This document shows, piece after piece, positions 28,649 through 40,295 of a stretch of DNA of 64,000 bases. The translations under genes were made by a program, and so were the position numbers. The notes beneath the pieces were generated by a model. That model was not told the origin of the DNA. It did no database searches and saw nothing but the letters and a program-made list of their open reading frames with translations. This DNA is from Aestuariirhabdus litorea. Lineage in GTDB: Bacteria; Pseudomonadota; Gammaproteobacteria; Pseudomonadales; Aestuariirhabdaceae. Every line of letters starts with the position of its first letter. The stretch's first letter is position 1. The stretch is taken from contig NZ_QWEZ01000002.1 of assembly GCF_003864255.1 (NCBI RefSeq), positions 372,001-436,000 of the forward strand, in the 5' to 3' direction.

Positions 28649-29521
28649 CTACAGCCAATAGACAAAGACGTACAGTCCAAGCCATACAAAGTCCACAAAG
28701 TGCCAATACCAGGCGACCCCCTCAAAGCCAAAGTGGTCTTTAGGGGTAAAGTGCCCCTTCATACTGCGTAGCAGAATCACTATCAGCATAATGGTCCCCA
28801 TGGTTACATGGAGCCCGTGGAAACCGGTCAGCATATAGAAAGTGGACCCGTACACTCCCGCCTTGAGGGTGAGACCCAGCTCTTCATAGGCGTGAACATA
28901 CTCATAGGCCTGGAACCCCAGGAACACCACCCCCAGCAAAACCGTCAGCGCAAGGCCGACCACCAGGTGCCCGCGTCGGTTCGCTTTCAGGCCCCAATGC
29001 GCCCAGGTGATGGTTGCACCGCTGGTCAGCAGGATGACGGTGTTTAGCAAGGGGATCCCCAACGGGCCCATCGCTTCCCTGGCGGGGACATAGGATTCAT
29101 TGTCGGGCAGGTTTAATAGTGGCCAGGCATCCTTGAACCCTTCCCACAACAGGTGTGAAGATGCCAGGTGTCCTTCACCCGCCAACGACGGTATAGCTAT
29201 GGTGCGTATATAAAATAGCGAGCCGAAAAAGGCGGCAAAGAAGAAAACCTCCGAGGCGATAAACCAGGCCATCGCCTGCCGAAACGATACGCTGACCTGG
29301 TCGTTATAACTCCCCGAGCGACCCTCACGAATAACATCACCAAACCAACCCGTAAACAAATAGACCAGTACCGCCAGACCCAACAGGGAGAGTATGGGGC
29401 CTGATGACACATCGTTAACGGTTAACACCACTCCAAACAGGGTGACAAAAATCCCAACCACCGCGATGATGGGCCAACGGCTCGGCTCGGGTACAAAGTA
29501 ATGTTGGTCGCCTGTTGTCAT
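28649..29521 (-). CDS. ctaE: Cytochrome c oxidase subunit III
   Basis: Core membrane subunit of the aa3 oxidase. The 290-residue protein has seven likely helices and subunit III motifs: MAWFIASEVFFFAAFFGSLF, GSTFYMLTGFHGLHVTMGTI and VAWYWHFVDFVWLGLYVFVYW at the C-terminus. It begins 17 bases after ctaG, on the same strand as ctaC and ctaD. Confidence 0.95.
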   Translation of the reverse strand: MTTGDQHYFVPEPSRWPIIAVVGIFVTLFGVVLTVNDVSSGPILSLLGLAVLVYLFTGWFGDVIREGRSGSYNDQVSVSFRQAMAWFIASEVFFFAAFFGSLFYIRTIAIPSLAGEGHLASSHLLWEGFKDAWPLLNLPDNESYVPAREAMGPLGIPLLNTVILLTSGATITWAHWGLKANRRGHLVVGLALTVLLGVVFLGFQAYEYVHAYEELGLTLKAGVYGSTFYMLTGFHGLHVTMGTIMLIVILLRSMKGHFTPKDHFGFEGVAWYWHFVDFVWLGLYVFVYWL

Positions 29522-29537
29522 ACCGATCTCCTCCCGA

Positions 29538-30128
29538 TTAGCTGCCTTCCGCTCTGGGCTCCAGCGCCGAAGCCTGCTTCAGTTGTGTGCGATCCGTATC
29601 CATCAAGGTATAGGATAGGGTAATCACCTTGTACTCTTGGGGTATGTTACGGTCGATGCTGAACCTTAGCCGCATGCGTTTGCTCTCACCGGCATCCAGG
29701 GGCTGTTGAGCAAAACAAAAACACTCCACTTTTTTCAGGTACTCACCGGCCTGCCAGGGTGTGACACTGGGGACCGACTGGGTAATCGCATGCTGGTCGC
29801 TTAGGTTCGTCACCAGATACTCCATCTCCATCACCTGCCCCGGAAACAGTTGAAGTTTACGGGTCAGTGGCCTGAGCTCGAAGGGGGCTCCGGCATTAAC
29901 GGTGGCATCAAACTCCATGGTGACCCGGTGCGAGCTATCTACGCCCCCTCTCGTAATCGTCTCTTCGGATACCTGGTTGCTGGCGTTACCCAGGCTATTG
30001 ATCCCCAGGGCACCGCAAATCAACTGGTACAGGGGAGCCAGGGCAAACCCGAAACCAAACATCCCCACTACTAGCGCTGACAGAAGGGACGCCATCCGAA
30101 TACGAGGATTGCTTATTAATGAGCGCAT
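29538..30128 (-). CDS. ctaG: Cytochrome c oxidase assembly protein CtaG/Cox11
   Basis: Delivers copper to the CuB site of subunit I. The 196-residue protein has one N-terminal helix (RMASLLSALVVGMFGFGFAL) followed by APLYQLICGALG, and a beta-rich domain exposed outside the membrane with the copper-binding ECFCFAQQPLDAGES motif. All fit the Cox11 family. It starts 10 bases after the stop of the 42-residue peptide, with GGACGGG upstream. Confidence 0.94.
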   Translation of the reverse strand: MRSLISNPRIRMASLLSALVVGMFGFGFALAPLYQLICGALGINSLGNASNQVSEETITRGGVDSSHRVTMEFDATVNAGAPFELRPLTRKLQLFPGQVMEMEYLVTNLSDQHAITQSVPSVTPWQAGEYLKKVECFCFAQQPLDAGESKRMRLRFSIDRNIPQEYKVITLSYTLMDTDRTQLKQASALEPRAEGS

Positions 30129-30138
30129 AGCCCGTCCA

Positions 30139-30267
30139 CTAGGGTGCCGCTTGACGCAACATAAGCATCAAGGTTGCCAGAGAGATGGAGAGCGCCAGCC
30201 CACCCAGCAGTAATGCCAGATGGCGGTTACTTCTCTGCTTGCTTGCGCTCACTTTCCTTGGCTCCAT
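30139..30267 (-). CDS. 42-residue single-helix membrane peptide in the cox operon
   Basis: A short gene between ctaD and ctaG. ATG 30267 follows the ctaD stop directly (TAG then ATG), and the product is 42 residues: a basic N-terminus (MEPRKVSASKQRSNRH), one hydrophobic helix (LALLLGGLALSISLATLMLM) and RQAAP at the end. The frame fills the gap exactly, leaving 10 bases before ctaG, and the strand matches the operon. Small single-helix subunits or assembly peptides are common in terminal oxidases, so it may be an accessory subunit. No homology can be claimed from sequence alone. Confidence 0.7.
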   Translation of the reverse strand: MEPRKVSASKQRSNRHLALLLGGLALSISLATLMLMLRQAAP

Positions 30268-31872
30268 CTACTTGACCTCCGGCGGTGTTTCGAAACTGTG
30301 GAAGGGAGGAGGGGAGCTCAGTGTCCACTCTAGGCCTGCCGTGCCAACCCGGGCTCCATCCCAGGGCATGTCACCCGCTGGCTCTCCACCCCGGATAGTC
30401 TTGATGATGATATAGAGAAACAACAGGTGCGAGAGGCCAAAGACAAAGGCGCCAATACTGGAGATCATATTAAAGTCAGTAAACTGGATACTGTAGTCGA
30501 TGATCCGCCTCGGCATCCCCGCCAGACCAGAGAAATGCTGTGGGAAGAAGGTCAGGTTAAAGCCTATGGTGGTCCACCAGAAAAATATCTTGCCCAGCCG
30601 TTCGTCATACCGGTGACCCGTCCACTTGGGAAGCCAGTAAAACACACCGGCATAGAGCCCAAACAGTGCTCCCGGTATGAGTGCATAGTGGAAGTGTGCC
30701 ACCACGAAGTAGGTATCGTGGTACTGCATATCCGCTGGTACCACCGCCAGCATGACGCCAGTTACCCCCGCAAACGAGAACATCACGATAATCGCGATAG
30801 CAAACAGCATGGGAGTCTCAAAGGTAAGAGACCCTCGCCACATGGTAAAAATAAAGTTAAACAGCATCAGTCCCACCGGTATGGAGATCAAAATGGTGCC
30901 GATCATAAAGTAGGTGGTGACCGCCAACGACATGCCGATGGTGTACTGGTGGTGAGCCCAGACTACCAATCCCAACAGGGTAAGGATGATCATAAAGATC
31001 ACCAGGGGCTTGTAACCAAACAGCGGTTTGCGGGAGAAGGTAGGGACTATCATCCCCAGCACCCCGATGGAGGGCAGCAGCAGAACATAAACCTCAGGGT
31101 GCCCGAAAAACCAGAACAGGTGCTGGAACAGAACCGGGTCCCCCCCCCCTGCGGCATCGAAAAAGCTGGTACCAAAATGGCGATCAAACAGCAGCATGGT
31201 GACACCACCGGCCAGTACCGGCATCACCAACACCAGCAGAAAGGCGGTGAGCAGCCAGGCCCAGACAAAGATGGGCATTTTCATCAGGGTCATGCCCGGC
31301 GCACGCATATTGAGGATGGTGGTGATGATATTGATCGAGGCCAGGATCGACGAAATCCCGAGAATGTGCAGGGTAAAGATGGCGAGATCCATCGACATAC
31401 CCGCCTGAATCGACAGGGGAGGGTAGAGCGTCCAGCCGGTATTCACAGGTCCCCCGGTACCGAAGTAAGGCGCCAGCATCGACATGATCAACATCAAGGC
31501 CCCGGCCGGAAGCAACCAAAAACTGAGGTTGTTCAACCGGGGCAATGCCATATCAGGTGCACCTATCTGCAAGGGTATCATCCAGTTTGCCATGCCCGCC
31601 GCGGCGGGCATCACCAGACCAAATACCATGATCAGGGCGTGGTTGGTCACCAGGTTATTGTAGAGATCAGGATTGAGAATCTGCAGCCCGGGCATAAACA
31701 GTTCGGCGCGGATCATCATCGCCATGCCCCCACCGAGAAACAGCATCACCAGCGAAAATATAAGGTACATGGTACCTATATCCTTGTGGTTGGTGCTGAA
31801 CAACCAGCGCTGAATGCCCGTGGGGACATGGTGGTCCTTGTGGCCTTCCTGCTCCAGTGCAACAGTGCTCAT
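30268..31872 (-). CDS. ctaD: Cytochrome c oxidase subunit I (aa3 type)
   Basis: Catalytic subunit of the proton-pumping terminal oxidase, carrying low-spin heme a and the heme a3-CuB centre. The 534-residue protein has about 12 helices. Motifs include the heme a ligand in [19 protein letters not shown], the CuB site [17 protein letters not shown] with [11 protein letters not shown], and [20 protein letters not shown] with the a3 and a ligands. The HPEVY motif and full length mark it as an A-type oxidase. It lies 11 bases after ctaC. Confidence 0.97.
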   Translation of the reverse strand: MSTVALEQEGHKDHHVPTGIQRWLFSTNHKDIGTMYLIFSLVMLFLGGGMAMMIRAELFMPGLQILNPDLYNNLVTNHALIMVFGLVMPAAAGMANWMIPLQIGAPDMALPRLNNLSFWLLPAGALMLIMSMLAPYFGTGGPVNTGWTLYPPLSIQAGMSMDLAIFTLHILGISSILASINIITTILNMRAPGMTLMKMPIFVWAWLLTAFLLVLVMPVLAGGVTMLLFDRHFGTSFFDAAGGGDPVLFQHLFWFFGHPEVYVLLLPSIGVLGMIVPTFSRKPLFGYKPLVIFMIILTLLGLVVWAHHQYTIGMSLAVTTYFMIGTILISIPVGLMLFNFIFTMWRGSLTFETPMLFAIAIIVMFSFAGVTGVMLAVVPADMQYHDTYFVVAHFHYALIPGALFGLYAGVFYWLPKWTGHRYDERLGKIFFWWTTIGFNLTFFPQHFSGLAGMPRRIIDYSIQFTDFNMISSIGAFVFGLSHLLFLYIIIKTIRGGEPAGDMPWDGARVGTAGLEWTLSSPPPFHSFETPPEVK

Positions 31873-31883
31873 GCTCTTCTCCT

Positions 31884-33002
31884 CTAACGTGCGGCCTTGA
31901 CATCGGCCGGCTGTACCAGGTCGCCGCTGTCATTACCCCAGGAGTTACGTTCGTAAGTGATTACCGCGGCGATCTCCAGGTCATTGAGCTGGCTGCCCCA
32001 GGCAGACATCGCTGTGCCGGGTTTACCGTTGATAACAATGTCCAGGTGAGGGGCCGGATCACCGGTCGCGATGGGGCTTCCCTGCAGTGCCGGGAAAACA
32101 CCGGGGATACCGGTACCCGTAGGCTGATGACAAGCGGCACAGGCGCGGTTGTAAATACTCTCGCCACGCGCCATCAGCTCAGCCTTGCTCCACTCTTTTT
32201 CTGCGCTGGCTTCGGCCAGCTGCTGAGCCTTTTGCTGCTTTTGCTTGTCTACCCACTGGGTAAACTCCTGCTCACTCACCGCCTTTACCACTATCGGCAT
32301 GTAGGCGTGACGGGTCCCGCACAGCTCAGCACACTGCCCATAATAGGTTCCCTCCTTCTCTATGATCGCCCAGGTCTCATTGATATAACCGGGTATCGCG
32401 TCCTTTTTGGGGGCAACAGAGGGAACCCACCAGTTATGCAGTACATCACTGGAAGTGTGCAAAAAACGTATCCGCTTGTGTGTTGGCAGTACGACCGGGT
32501 TATCCACCTCCCGAAGATAACCAGGACTTGATAGATCTTCATTATTGAGGTTGCTGACAAAGCTGATCTCCTGATCCAGGTAGTCGTAAGTCCATTTCCA
32601 CTGTGACCCGATAATCTTGAGGGTAAGGTCGGCCTCTTCAAAGGTTTCGACATTTTTCAGGGTTTTCGCCCCAGGCCCGGCAATACTCAGATCGATTGCC
32701 AGCACCACGATCGGTACCAGCATCCATCCCCAGGTGCCGAAACGGCTGTCATTAAAGGACTGATCCGCAACCGCCCCTTTTGAGCGCCTGAATCGAAAGA
32801 TGATGATCGCTACCAAGGCTATAACCACCACCATAATGATGGTCGCCACGGTAGTGGTCAGCATGTGAAGATCGAAAATTTCGGCGGTTAAGGGAGAGAC
32901 CGGCTCAGGAAGATTCATCTTCAGCTCGGCTGATGCATTAAGTGCAACCCCCCCGATGCCTGCCGTCGACAGACGCCAGCGCCAAAGTGCCAGGTTGGGC
33001 AT
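31884..33002 (-). CDS. ctaC: Cytochrome c oxidase subunit II with fused cytochrome c domain
   Basis: Electron entry subunit. The 372-residue protein has an N-terminal signal-like segment, two membrane helices ([20 protein letters not shown] and the [17 protein letters not shown] region), and a periplasmic cupredoxin domain with the CuA site [16 protein letters not shown]-terminal cytochrome c domain carries CAACHQ, with a likely methionine ligand in [12 protein letters not shown]. The fusion resembles the caa3-like subunit II of pseudomonads. It heads the ctaC-ctaD-peptide-ctaG-ctaE operon; the promoter should lie in the long gap to its right. Confidence 0.95.
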   Translation of the reverse strand: MPNLALWRWRLSTAGIGGVALNASAELKMNLPEPVSPLTAEIFDLHMLTTTVATIIMVVVIALVAIIIFRFRRSKGAVADQSFNDSRFGTWGWMLVPIVVLAIDLSIAGPGAKTLKNVETFEEADLTLKIIGSQWKWTYDYLDQEISFVSNLNNEDLSSPGYLREVDNPVVLPTHKRIRFLHTSSDVLHNWWVPSVAPKKDAIPGYINETWAIIEKEGTYYGQCAELCGTRHAYMPIVVKAVSEQEFTQWVDKQKQQKAQQLAEASAEKEWSKAELMARGESIYNRACAACHQPTGTGIPGVFPALQGSPIATGDPAPHLDIVINGKPGTAMSAWGSQLNDLEIAAVITYERNSWGNDSGDLVQPADVKAAR

Positions 33003-33626
33003 ATTACCTCGCCTCTTGTTGTCTCCTGCACAATGCGGTCTGCTCTTCCCTGGACGGTGCAGGTGGTTGAGTCCTTGTCGTTATTTTTGTTGTCCACGCC
33101 CCCGTGGCAGGTGCCAGATTCCATTGGCACGCCAACTAAGTGAGAACCATTACGCTCGATCCAGTATAGGTACAGGATTTCTGGCAATGCAAAGAATTGG
33201 CTAAATTTTACCCCCTTACCCCTATTCTCCCTGTTTCATCTCATTTACAGCACGCTGCACTTCTGTACAGGCGTCGTCTTTTTCGATCCTTTTTTTAATA
33301 GTGCGCCGCCTTTTTTGACCCTCGGGTTCAACCTTTTGCCCTTCGTCAATTAAATAGCGGAATCGTCTAAACAGCTCCTTTTCCGCCCCCCCCATTCAGC
33401 TACACTCAGGGCTATAACGGCTGGCAACCATGAATTGCCAGCCACCTTGGTGGGTACTGTTGACCGGTAGTAAGACATGGGTGCACTGCGCGCAACGTGC
33501 GTACACCGGACAGCAACAGGATCCCGAACATTATTCGCACCGCGACAGCGTCGCCCGAGGGCGATTTAGCTGCCGCCTGTTAAACGGTGAACCTAACCTG
33601 GCATCCGTTCACCCTGGGGTATCTGT
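33003..33626. other. 624-base intergenic region upstream of ctaC
   Basis: A long gap, unusual in this compact region, between the ctaC start (minus) and the 33627 gene (plus). It contains T-rich tracts at 33270-33330, a perfect 9-bp stem-loop at 33419-33443, and a GGTGAAC/GTTCACC pair just before the 33627 start. A 66-codon frame at 33430-33630 has no ribosome site or protein-like features. It must hold the cox promoter and may encode a small RNA; I cannot assign either firmly. Confidence 0.5.
33419..33443 (+). repeat. Perfect 9-bp stem-loop
   Basis: GGCTGGCAA pairs with TTGCCAGCC around a 7-base loop (CCATGAA). No T-run follows, so it is not a standard terminator. It lies about 185 bases before the 33627 gene and could be part of a structured leader or small RNA. 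Confidence 0.45.
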
Positions 33627-34286
33627 ATGAGTGTTAATGCAATACGAGATCTCATTGCCAACGCATCAAAGCAGGAGGAAGCGAACCACTACCTACAATC
33701 CCACCTGGCTTCGCTCAAGAACGGCCTGCACCCGCTATTGGGGCTGGACCATAAAACCGCCAATGAGCACCTACTCGAGTTTTGCACCCGCTACATCAAC
33801 TATGTTCCTAATTTTATTGAGGTCATGGAACAGGGTGCAAAACGATCCAGGATTGAGTCGGTTATCCTCCCCTTTGTTGATATCGCCAAGGAGTATTTCC
33901 TTAACCCATCGCCCGCCATTGCCGGTCATCAGGGGCTGATTGGCCTGATGGATGAAGCCTACCTATGCCACCGCCTGTTTGAAGAAGTTAACGATATGGT
34001 ATGGAACCGGGGCGGATACCCCATGCTCCCCCTCGACACCAGTCAAGCCAATGTTATCGCGCATGCGATCGTGGGTGAGCCCTTTGCCAATGAGCTTGAC
34101 GCCCTGGTGATGCAAGCGGTGTCCGGGTTGGCCAGCCGTTTTGAGACGCTGGAACAGGAGCCTCTGGCTGCCTTTTTTGAGGAGAACGCTCGCCAGTGGG
34201 AGACCGGGGGGCAGGAGTGGCCCTGCCTTGCCAGTGAGATGGGGCTGGACTTCAAATTGCGCCAGCGCTATTTGAAAGCGATCTAG
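33627..34286 (+). CDS. Conserved hypothetical protein
   Basis: A 219-residue, soluble, mostly helical protein beginning MSVNAIRDLIANASKQEEAN. No signal peptide, membrane helix or catalytic motif is seen. Phrases such as TRYINYVPNFIEVMEQGAK, ILPFVDIAKEYFL and GLIGLMDEAYLCHRLFEEVND look like a helical bundle. It resembles uncharacterised proteins carried next to yheV and prlC in pseudomonad relatives, from memory. The 3' end overlaps the convergent yheV by four bases. Function unknown. Confidence 0.75.
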   Translation: MSVNAIRDLIANASKQEEANHYLQSHLASLKNGLHPLLGLDHKTANEHLLEFCTRYINYVPNFIEVMEQGAKRSRIESVILPFVDIAKEYFLNPSPAIAGHQGLIGLMDEAYLCHRLFEEVNDMVWNRGGYPMLPLDTSQANVIAHAIVGEPFANELDALVMQAVSGLASRFETLEQEPLAAFFEENARQWETGGQEWPCLASEMGLDFKLRQRYLKAI

Positions 34287-34534
34287 CCTTTATCCTCGTC
34301 GGGTTTGGTACTGGGCACAAAGCGAAGCGGTTGCAGCTCTGCATCCGCTTCCTGTTTGGGGATAACCCGAGTGGGTATTTCGCTGGGCGTCAGGGTCTCC
34401 TGTGTGTCGCTGAATCCGCACGCGACACACTCCCTGCGCTCGGGCCGTCCCTCCTCCATAATAACCACCAGGCGATCGACCGCATTACAGGCAGGGCAGG
34501 TGGCGCCGGCAATAAAACGCTTTTTAATGGCCAT
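34283..34534 (-). CDS. yheV: YheV family putative zinc-ribbon protein
   Basis: An 83-residue protein with a zinc ribbon formed by two cysteine pairs (ATCPACNAVDRLVVIMEEG and RRECVACGFSDTQETL). Size and the N-terminus MAIKKRFIAGATCP match YheV. Function unknown. It starts three bases after the prlC stop on the same strand, so it is co-transcribed with the peptidase, as in many gammaproteobacteria. Confidence 0.88.
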   Translation of the reverse strand: MAIKKRFIAGATCPACNAVDRLVVIMEEGRPERRECVACGFSDTQETLTPSEIPTRVIPKQEADAELQPLRFVPSTKPDEDKG

Positions 34535-34537
34535 CCT

Positions 34538-36574
34538 TTACCCCACGATTCCGCTGTGACGCAGCAGTGCATCCACGCTGGGCTCCCGACCTCGAAAGCG
34601 CTTGAACAGCTCCATCGGTTCCGCTGAGCCCCCTTGCTGCAGTATTTCCCTCAGGAACGAGCGCCCGGTTTCCGGGTTAAAAATTCCCTCCTCCTCAAAG
34701 CGGGAAAAGGCATCCGCCGACAACACTTCCGCCCACTTGTAGCTGTAGTACCCCGCCGCGTAGCCGCCGGCAAAGATATGGCTAAAGCTGTGCTGAAAGC
34801 GGTTAAAGGCCGGTGGTACGATCACTGCCACTTCGGCCCGTACCTGGTCAATCACCTGTTGCACATCCAGCCCCGGCTGGTACTGGTGGTGTATCAGGAA
34901 GTCGAACAGGGAGAACTCCAACTGGCGCACCATCATCAGCCCCTGCTGGAAGTTACGAGCTGCCAACAGCTTCTCCAGCATTTCGGCTGGCAGCGGCTGA
35001 CCGGTTTCATAGTGCCCCGAGATCAGCGCCAGTCCCTCTGTTTCCCAGCACCAGTTTTCCATAAACTGACTCGGCAGCTCCACAGCATCCCAGGGTACGC
35101 CATTGATGCCCGCCACTGGGGCATAATCTATCCGGGTAAGCAGGTGGTGCAAGCCGTGGCCGAACTCATGGAACAGGGTCGTTACCTCATCATGGGTCAG
35201 TAACGCCGGCTTATCGCCAACCGGTCCGTTGAAGTTGCAAACCAAGTAGGCAACCGGGCGCTGCAACTCCCCACTTTCGAGGCGACGTCGCACGCGACAC
35301 TCATCCATCCAGGCCCCGCCACGTTTATTCTCGCGGGCATAAGGATCGAGATAAAAGTGGCCCACGACTCCGCTCTCATCACTGACCTCATAGAAGCGAA
35401 CATCCCCATGCCAGGTAGCCACTCCTTGCTGTTGCCTGATCTCTATCCCATAGAGGCGCTTGACCACCTCGAACATCCCCGCAATCACTTGCTCGGCGGG
35501 AAAGTAGGGTCTCAGCTCCTCCTGCGAGATCGAATAGGTATGCTGCTTCAGCTTTTCGCTGTAGTAGCTAATATCCCAGGCTTCGAGCTCCGACTGGCCG
35601 TGGTGCTCCCTGGCAAACGCCCTTAGTGCCTCCAGCTCCTGCTGCGCTACCGGCCTGGTGCGCCCCGCAAGATCCCTTAGGAAGTCGATCACCTGTTGGG
35701 GATGCTGGGCCATTTTGGTGGCCAATGAGAGCTCCGCGTAGTCCTTAAACTCAAGCAACTCTGCCAGTTCATGACGTAATGCCAAAATCTCGTTGATCAG
35801 CTCGCTATTATCCCACTGCCCGGCATGGGGGCCCTGCTCCGAGGCACGGGTCGCATAGGCGGTGTACACCTCTTTGCGCAGTTCGCGGTTATCACAATAG
35901 GTCATCACCGGCAGGTAAGAGGGGAACTCCAGGTTTAGCAGGTAACCGTCAAACCCCTTAGCCTTGGCTGCCTGGGCTGCGGCCTGCAGTGCAGATTCAG
36001 GCATGCCCGCCAGCGCCTCAGCGGAGTCAACCTGCTTGCTCCAGGCCTGGGTCGCATCCAGAACGTTCTCGGAAAACTTACTGGTCAACTCCGAGAGCCG
36101 CTTTTTCAACTCTCCGTACCGCTTCTGCTTGGCCGGTTCCAGGGCGATTCCCGACAGGCGAAAATCACGCAAGGCATTGTTGATCACCTTTTGCTGTGCG
36201 CCGTCCAATGCTCCAAAGTCCGCCCGCTGGGACAGGTTGTAGTAGGCCTCATAGAGCGCTCTGTTTTGTCCCATCTCCGTAGAGTATTCCGACAGGAGGG
36301 GTAAGCAGGCGTTATAAGCCTCCCGCAACTCAGGGGAGTTGACGACCGAGTTCATGTGGCTCACCGGAGACCAGGCCTGGCCCAGCCGATCGTCGATCGA
36401 CTCCAGGGGAGCCACCAGATTGGTCCAATCGGGCTCAGGGTTGTTCTGCAGCAGGGCGTTTATCGCGCTGCGGCTCTCCTCCAGCAATTGGCGAATCGCT
36501 GGCTCAGCATGATGCGCTTCAATACGGTCAAATGGGGGCAGGGTATGCGACTGCAGCAGAGGATTGCTCATCAA
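34538..36574 (-). CDS. prlC: Oligopeptidase A (M3 family metallopeptidase)
   Basis: Cytoplasmic zinc peptidase that degrades signal peptides and oligopeptides. The 678-residue protein has the M3 active site TLFHEFGHGLHHLLT (HExxH-type, glutamate catalytic) with the downstream third-ligand region VELPSQFMENWCWE, and a helical N-terminal half. Length equals E. coli PrlC (680). The start is at one of two tandem ATGs (36574/36571). Confidence 0.95.
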   Translation of the reverse strand: MMSNPLLQSHTLPPFDRIEAHHAEPAIRQLLEESRSAINALLQNNPEPDWTNLVAPLESIDDRLGQAWSPVSHMNSVVNSPELREAYNACLPLLSEYSTEMGQNRALYEAYYNLSQRADFGALDGAQQKVINNALRDFRLSGIALEPAKQKRYGELKKRLSELTSKFSENVLDATQAWSKQVDSAEALAGMPESALQAAAQAAKAKGFDGYLLNLEFPSYLPVMTYCDNRELRKEVYTAYATRASEQGPHAGQWDNSELINEILALRHELAELLEFKDYAELSLATKMAQHPQQVIDFLRDLAGRTRPVAQQELEALRAFAREHHGQSELEAWDISYYSEKLKQHTYSISQEELRPYFPAEQVIAGMFEVVKRLYGIEIRQQQGVATWHGDVRFYEVSDESGVVGHFYLDPYARENKRGGAWMDECRVRRRLESGELQRPVAYLVCNFNGPVGDKPALLTHDEVTTLFHEFGHGLHHLLTRIDYAPVAGINGVPWDAVELPSQFMENWCWETEGLALISGHYETGQPLPAEMLEKLLAARNFQQGLMMVRQLEFSLFDFLIHHQYQPGLDVQQVIDQVRAEVAVIVPPAFNRFQHSFSHIFAGGYAAGYYSYKWAEVLSADAFSRFEEEGIFNPETGRSFLREILQQGGSAEPMELFKRFRGREPSVDALLRHSGIVG

Positions 36575-36666
36575 AGGTTCCTGATCAGGTGAGAGGGTGC
36601 TGCCCCTGAAGGCGGCTCACTATACAATGGGTTTCCCAACCTCTCTTTTCAATGGGTACTAGCGAC

Positions 36667-37212
36667 ATGAGTTCATCCATCCGCTCCTTCCAGCAATCGA
36701 CTCCACAACTCGGGGAAGCGGTCTATGTTGACCCCACCGCCGTGGTACTGGGAGATGTCACCCTGGGCGACGACTGTTCGGTATGGCCCATGGTGGTTAT
36801 CCGCGGTGACATGCACCGTATCCGGGTCGGCCAACGCTGCAGCATCCAGGATGGTTCGGTACTTCACATTACCCATGCCGGCCCCTTCGATCCGGAAGGC
36901 TTCCCCCTGACTCTGGGCAATGACGTTACCGTGGGCCATCAAGCTACCCTGCACGGCTGCACCATCGGCGACGAGGTGCTGATCGGCATGGGGGCGATGG
37001 TGATGGATGGCGCCGTGGTCGAGTCCCGGGTGGTGGTCGGCGCCGGCAGCCTGGTGCCGCCGGGAAAACGACTGCAAAGCGGCTACCTCTATGTGGGCCG
37101 TCCTGCCAAAGCGGTACGGCCTCTCAGTGAGAAGGAGCTGGCCTACTTTTGTTACACCGCGGCTAACTACGTCAAGCTCAAGAATAGCTATCTGGAAGAG
37201 CTGGCACCCTAG
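36667..37212 (+). CDS. yrdA: Gamma-carbonic-anhydrase-like left-handed beta-helix protein (YrdA)
   Basis: A 181-residue trimeric hexapeptide-repeat protein of the gamma carbonic anhydrase family. Repeats run from DPTAVVLGDVTLGDDCSVWP to ESRVVVGAGSLVPPGKRL. Three zinc-ligand histidines are present: one in SVLHITHAGPF and two in TVGHQATLHGCTIG. E. coli YrdA has no confirmed activity, so true carbonic anhydrase function is uncertain. ATG 36667 gives the usual N-terminus; ATG 36652 would add five residues. Confidence 0.88.
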   Translation: MSSSIRSFQQSTPQLGEAVYVDPTAVVLGDVTLGDDCSVWPMVVIRGDMHRIRVGQRCSIQDGSVLHITHAGPFDPEGFPLTLGNDVTVGHQATLHGCTIGDEVLIGMGAMVMDGAVVESRVVVGAGSLVPPGKRLQSGYLYVGRPAKAVRPLSEKELAYFCYTAANYVKLKNSYLEELAP

Positions 37213-37223
37213 CCAAGAGGGGA

Positions 37224-37270
37224 CTGGCCGATGCCCTTAGGCGACCGGCCAGATGCGGCATCAGGGCATC
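37224..37270. other. Overlapping inverted repeats between convergent yrdA and the AsnC-domain gene
   Basis: CTGGCCG (37224-37230) pairs with CGGCCAG (37246-37252), and GATGCCC (37230-37236) with GGGCATC (37264-37270). The two stems are mutually exclusive. There is no T-run, but the place, between converging 3' ends, suggests transcript ends. Confidence 0.35.
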
Positions 37271-37830
37271 AACACCAGGCGAGTGTCGGTGCGGGATAGC
37301 GCTTTTACTGACTTACCTTCATTACCGATACCGCGCAGGATGCGTACGCCATCGTCGACCACCGCCATCAGGCGCTGCAGGCTGTCTGCTTCCACGTAGA
37401 AGATGGTGTCCTGTGCGCCCAGCACCGTATGGGCGCAGATAATCTCAGGGTTCTTGGACAGCAGCCGCTCGCTGATATCCAGTGCGCTGGCAATATTGAT
37501 ATCAGCAAAGATCCAGGCGGCAGTCTTGGTCGGGTGACCGTGCTTCTCGGCCGTCAGCTGCTGCCCGTGGCACTGCAGGGAGAGGCAGGTTTGGGTGTGA
37601 GAGATGGGGTTGAACTTCGCTTCGATCAGCTCCGATGCCTTTTGGGTAATCACCTCCCGCATCGCATCAATATTGTCCGCTTCGCCGTAACAGATCAGGT
37701 CGGTGGGGCCAATCAGGCAGTGAACCAACTTGATCTCATCGATCTTCAGCAACTCTTCACGAATCTTATGGACGTCGTTGTCACCGGCATCTACCAGAAT
37801 GAAAAAACCCAGTTTGGAATCCACAACCAT
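37261..37830 (-). CDS. Tandem AsnC/Lrp ligand-binding (RAM) domain protein without HTH
   Basis: A 189-residue protein starting at ATG 37830 with CAGGAG upstream; the frame's longer N-terminus is discarded as not protein-like. Two ferredoxin-like halves are visible: SKLGFFILVDAGDNDVHKIR with GPTDLICYGEADNIDAM, and AAWIFADINIASALDISERL with GAQDTIFYVEADSLQRLM. This repeats the ligand-binding domain of Lrp/AsnC regulators, but there is no helix-turn-helix. It may sense small molecules and act through a partner. It stands alone downstream of aroE; function unknown. Confidence 0.8.
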   Translation of the reverse strand: MVVDSKLGFFILVDAGDNDVHKIREELLKIDEIKLVHCLIGPTDLICYGEADNIDAMREVITQKASELIEAKFNPISHTQTCLSLQCHGQQLTAEKHGHPTKTAAWIFADINIASALDISERLLSKNPEIICAHTVLGAQDTIFYVEADSLQRLMAVVDDGVRILRGIGNEGKSVKALSRTDTRLVLMP

Positions 37831-37976
37831 GCTCCTGTTGTCTATGGAGAGTAAAATGGAGGGGCTTAGAGACCCCACCTGAGGAGCACCTGCCCTGTGG
37901 CCCATAATAGCAGGATGCCCCTCGAATTTATTGTCTTTTATCATGTCCTGCGCCCATCTACAGGGCACAAAACTGC

Positions 37977-40295
<2,319 letters not shown>

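Noticed and set aside
30427-31887. 486-codon plus-strand frame across ctaD
   Set aside because: It is the antisense of cytochrome oxidase subunit I; the product is low-complexity His/Gln/Arg-rich and has no family features.
33430-33630. 66-codon frame in the cox upstream region
   Set aside because: No ribosome site, no hydrophobic or domain pattern, and it overlaps the perfect stem-loop and the next gene's start.
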